A DNA stretch of 64,000 nt from positions 62,001-126,000 of the forward strand of contig JACJYQ010000005.1 in the NCBI GenBank assembly GCA_020636025.1, written 5' to 3'. The position numbers were made by a program, and so were the translations under genes. Below, piece by piece: positions 61,430 to 64,000 of this stretch. Within the stretch, counting starts at the first letter, position 1. Every line of letters starts with the position of its first letter. This stretch comes from Lewinellaceae bacterium (lineage in GTDB: Bacteria; Bacteroidota; Bacteroidia; Chitinophagales; Saprospiraceae). The notes under the pieces were generated by a model. It did no database searches. It saw only the letters and a program-made list of their open reading frames with translations, and was not told the DNA's origin.

Positions 61430-64000
61430 TCACTGTCTGATCACCACCATCGTTTTCACAACTGGCGCTTGGTTACCTATTTTCACTGCTACTTCGTAAA
61501 TGCCGGCGGAAAGTTCTGCGGCAGACAAAGATAAACTTGATGCCGGAAGCGCAGCATAATCCTGTTGCATCACAACCTGACCAAACTGGTTGAAAATTAC
61601 AATGGATGTACTCTGTCCAATTTGCTTCGGATCAAAGCTCAACCTGAATTCATCGTAGAGCGGGTTTGGTGTAATGGTAAACTCTTTGCTTCCTTCAGCC
61701 ATTGGATGCTGGATTGTATAATCCTCCAATTTGTTGTTAACCAAAGGTGTTACATCTGGTCTGTTGCAAGGGAAAGAACATTCGTCAAACTGGTCATGAA
61801 GGTCGCCAATAAGTCCTGCCAGCTCGCCTAATTGCCCATTCGAGAGGGCTGGATTTAATTCATCTCCCAAGACAAGACTGGTGTATTCAAGTAATTCACA
61901 AACCGTCGTTACACCGGCATTTGTAATAAAGTCTGGCACATCTACACAGCTATTAGCCAGGTTGAGGGCGCAGAATTCCGGGAATAATCTGGTGTTTAAC
62001 CACAGCGTAACCGCTTGTCCCCAAAGGACACTGGCAAAACGGCCATTCTTTTTCCACTGGTTTGGCGCGCAAGTTCCGTTTTGCAGCACCAGATCATCCG
62101 GGAATATTTTTGGATTGCCTCCGCCAGGTAGCAGGCTGTGCAAACAATCCGCAGAAGACTTAAATATGGTGAGACTTCCACCACCACCTGCAGCTGTATG
62201 TCCTAACTCAAGTGGTCCGTTTTGAATATCAAATGCGTGATTGATAAGCCAGATGGCTGTTCTGTTGTTACCCTGATAGAAAAACTTACCCTTACCGCCA
62301 TAAAATCCCTGGGTCAGCGCACATACTCTGTTGCAAGGGCCACAGTTGATCACCTGATCGCATTCATACTGTTTACAATCATCAATGACAACCCAATGCC
62401 TGATGAAGGAACCGCCAGCCGGGGTGCCACAGCCATCAGTATTGCCGTCTGTATAATCAAAGTATACCAAACCACAATGGCTCAGTACCGTTGGGTAGCC
62501 TGTATGGGAAGGATCAATGGATTCTCCGCACTGAAGATCTACATCATTGCAGACAATTTGCAGGTTCAGTGAACCTCCAACCGTAAAACTGGCGGTACAA
62601 TTATCAATCTGATTGCAGGCATCTGAAACTGAATAATTTACGGTGATGTAATCATAGCAATGGTTCGGGTTTGGCACGTCCAAACCACTTTCCATGGCGT
62701 TACAACCTCCAGTATAACTGAAACCGGATAGCCAATCTTCATAGGCTGCATCTACTTCAACCTGATTCATACAAGTGAGGGTGATGGAATCTGCCGGACA
62801 GGTAGCCACCAGGGTCGGAGGAGCTACGGAGAAAGTCGCAGAGCAGTCATCCGAACTATTACAGTTGTCAGATACAACATAATTCACAGTAACTGACCCA
62901 CCGCAATGTGACGGAGCACTCACATTCAATCCGCTTTCTGTCACCATACATCCACCGGTGTAATTAAAGCCTTCGAGCCAAAGAGCAAAGGCAGCATCCA
63001 CATCATCCTGGGAAATACAAGCTACCATATTTACATCACCCGGGCAGATAGCCGTAAGATCCGAATTAGCCACGGTAAAGGTGGCAGAGCAATCATCGGT
63101 TTGATTACAATCATCCGAAACCACATAATTAACCGTTACAGAGCCACCGCAAGCAGGTGGAGCACTCACATTCAAGCCGCTTTCTGTCACGTTGCACCCA
63201 CCTGTATAGCTGAAATTAGCAAGCCAAACAGCAAAAGTGGCATCTACCTGGGCCTGACTGAAACAAGCGCCAACATTGGAGTCTCCTGGACATGAAGCTG
63301 TGAGTGCAGAACCGCTGCCAACTGTGAATGTCGCAGAACAGTCATCCGACTGATTGCATTCATCAGTAACAGTGTAGTTAACGGTTATTGAACCACCACA
63401 ATGGGAAGGTGCGCTGACATTCAATCCACTTTCGGTCACATCGCAGCCACCTGAATAGACGAATTCTGCCAGCCAATTGGCAAATGCCGCATCTACCTCA
63501 TCTTGTGATAAGCAGGCAGAGGTATTGGCGTTTCCTGGGCAAGAAGCCATCAGTGCGTCCACGACCTTGTACGTGTATGTTTGCACGCAATTAGTAGCGT
63601 TGCCGCAGGCATCAGTAGCGGTGTATGTTCTGGTTCTGGTCCAGTTACAGCCTCCAGTGTTTACTGCTGCTCCCAGTGTAGAGCTGATGTCTGGTGTACC
63701 ACAATTATCTGTAGCAGTAACAGAACCCTCCGGAAAGTCTGAAGGGTTACATCCCAGATCCTCATCAGCCGGACAGGCAGTAATAACCGGAGCTTCGGTA
63801 TCCTCCACAGAACCTGAAACTTCACAAACAGCCGGATCATCACAATTGCTGCAGGTAAAAGTGGATTTCAGGGTGTATGTTCCACACTGTGTTCCCGGAT
63901 TTACCTGTACAGTGGCACCCATATTTCCTCCAACAAAGCTGGCTCCTGAAGTATTGCTGGTAAAACTCCAGCTAATATCTCCCTGGTCGAGGCAATCACC
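61430..64000 (-). CDS. Secreted Cys-rich repeat protein with type A T9SS domain (5' end outside window)
   Basis: The frame stays open to position 64000, so the start lies beyond the window; 856 codons are visible. Near the right edge is an HYR-like module (VEDTEAPVITACPADEDLGC, then TDACGNATNCVQTYTY). Four tandem repeats of about 85 residues follow, each with ASCPG, D-A-FA-WL, F-YTGGC-VTESGLNVSAP, CGGS-TVNY-V-D-CN and DDCSATFTV. Next is a region with YGGKGKFFYQGNNRTAIWLI and a C-terminal type A T9SS sorting domain (ITPNPLYDEFRLSF to KTMVVIRQ). It should be exported and held at the surface. Confidence 0.9.
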   Translation of the reverse strand, partial: GDCLDQGDISWSFTSNTSGASFVGGNMGATVQVNPGTQCGTYTLKSTFTCSNCDDPAVCEVSGSVEDTEAPVITACPADEDLGCNPSDFPEGSVTATDNCGTPDISSTLGAAVNTGGCNWTRTRTYTATDACGNATNCVQTYTYKVVDALMASCPGNANTSACLSQDEVDAAFANWLAEFVYSGGCDVTESGLNVSAPSHCGGSITVNYTVTDECNQSDDCSATFTVGSGSALTASCPGDSNVGACFSQAQVDATFAVWLANFSYTGGCNVTESGLNVSAPPACGGSVTVNYVVSDDCNQTDDCSATFTVANSDLTAICPGDVNMVACISQDDVDAAFALWLEGFNYTGGCMVTESGLNVSAPSHCGGSVTVNYVVSDNCNSSDDCSATFSVAPPTLVATCPADSITLTCMNQVEVDAAYEDWLSGFSYTGGCNAMESGLDVPNPNHCYDYITVNYSVSDACNQIDNCTASFTVGGSLNLQIVCNDVDLQCGESIDPSHTGYPTVLSHCGLVYFDYTDGNTDGCGTPAGGSFIRHWVVIDDCKQYECDQVINCGPCNRVCALTQGFYGGKGKFFYQGNNRTAIWLINHAFDIQNGPLELGHTAAGGGGSLTIFKSSADCLHSLLPGGGNPKIFPDDLVLQNGTCAPNQWKKNGRFASVLWGQAVTLWLNTRLFPEFCALNLANSCVDVPDFITNAGVTTVCELLEYTSLVLGDELNPALSNGQLGELAGLIGDLHDQFDECSFPCNRPDVTPLVNNKLEDYTIQHPMAEGSKEFTITPNPLYDEFRLSFDPKQIGQSTSIVIFNQFGQVVMQQDYAALPASSLSLSAAELSAGIYEVAVKIGNQAPVVKTMVVIRQ

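Noticed and set aside
1..64000. tRNA and rRNA genes
   Set aside because: No cloverleaf with the conserved TTCGA-type T-arm and no rRNA-like sequence was recognised by eye; a covariance-model search would be decisive.

Overview
The window looks like chromosome from a Bacteroidota bacterium, most likely of the Saprospiria type. Evidence: type IX secretion sorting domains of both classes (type B at 7840, type A at 12927 and 61430), GldE next to ssb and mutY, Omp28, DUF6029 and DUF4252 proteins, many lipoproteins, TAnnTTTG-type promoter boxes, and almost no Shine-Dalgarno sequences. No rRNA, tRNA or CRISPR array was recognised. The placement below phylum is inference.

Layout. 1-4049: a truncated secreted GH29 fucosidase, a cytochrome c lipoprotein, a Tat-type class V aminotransferase and a DoxX-like protein. 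4127-7755: an ECF sigma factor with an anti-sigma-like protein carrying a TonB-like C-terminus, a membrane LytTR regulator and prmA. 7840-15314: two large secreted proteins. 15393-18457: an AraC regulator divergent from an aldehyde dehydrogenase-DUF779 pair. 18520-21271: an oxidoreductase, an FKBP lipoprotein and an unknown lipoprotein. 21323-26396: the rod-shape cluster mreB-mreC-mreD-mrdA, with a four-helix-bundle (S23/IVP) gene between mreB and mreC. 26643-34973: M16-like protein, dnaN, polytopic membrane protein, aceE and an ARPP-1-like lipoprotein. 35467-37879: second sigma/anti-sigma pair with two DUF4252-type genes. 39263-47155: a helical orphan protein, a palindrome-rich spacer, a duplicated dnaG 3'-end fragment, a secreted TPR-CHAT protease-like protein and dnaG itself. 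47385-55400: pyrB, M28 peptidase, lptG, gldE, ssb, mutY, HD phosphohydrolase and DUF937. 55972-58493: a DUF6029 barrel and an Omp28 protein. 58501-61420: an accessory island with an intact IS256-family element, a relic HNH toxin tip with its DUF4265 partner, and fragments of S23 and ComM genes. 61430-64000: a partial secreted T9SS protein.

The most unusual aspect is the short-repeat landscape. At least four repeat families (heptamer TTAATGG; ATTAGCTAAT; ATATCGGATTTT; and CACAGATT/ACTGATT) sit within about 0-35 bp of the stop codons of at least a dozen genes. The heptamer family includes 27 perfect tandem copies between mutY and ssb. It also forms a 37-bp inverted repeat (34/37) that encloses the S23-like gene and fills the mreB-mreC gap almost to the base. 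This resembles the stem-bounded intervening sequences that carry S23 genes in 23S rRNA of other bacteria, here in a protein operon. A second notable arrangement is the TPR-CHAT gene lying between the true dnaG 3' end and a decayed copy of that end.
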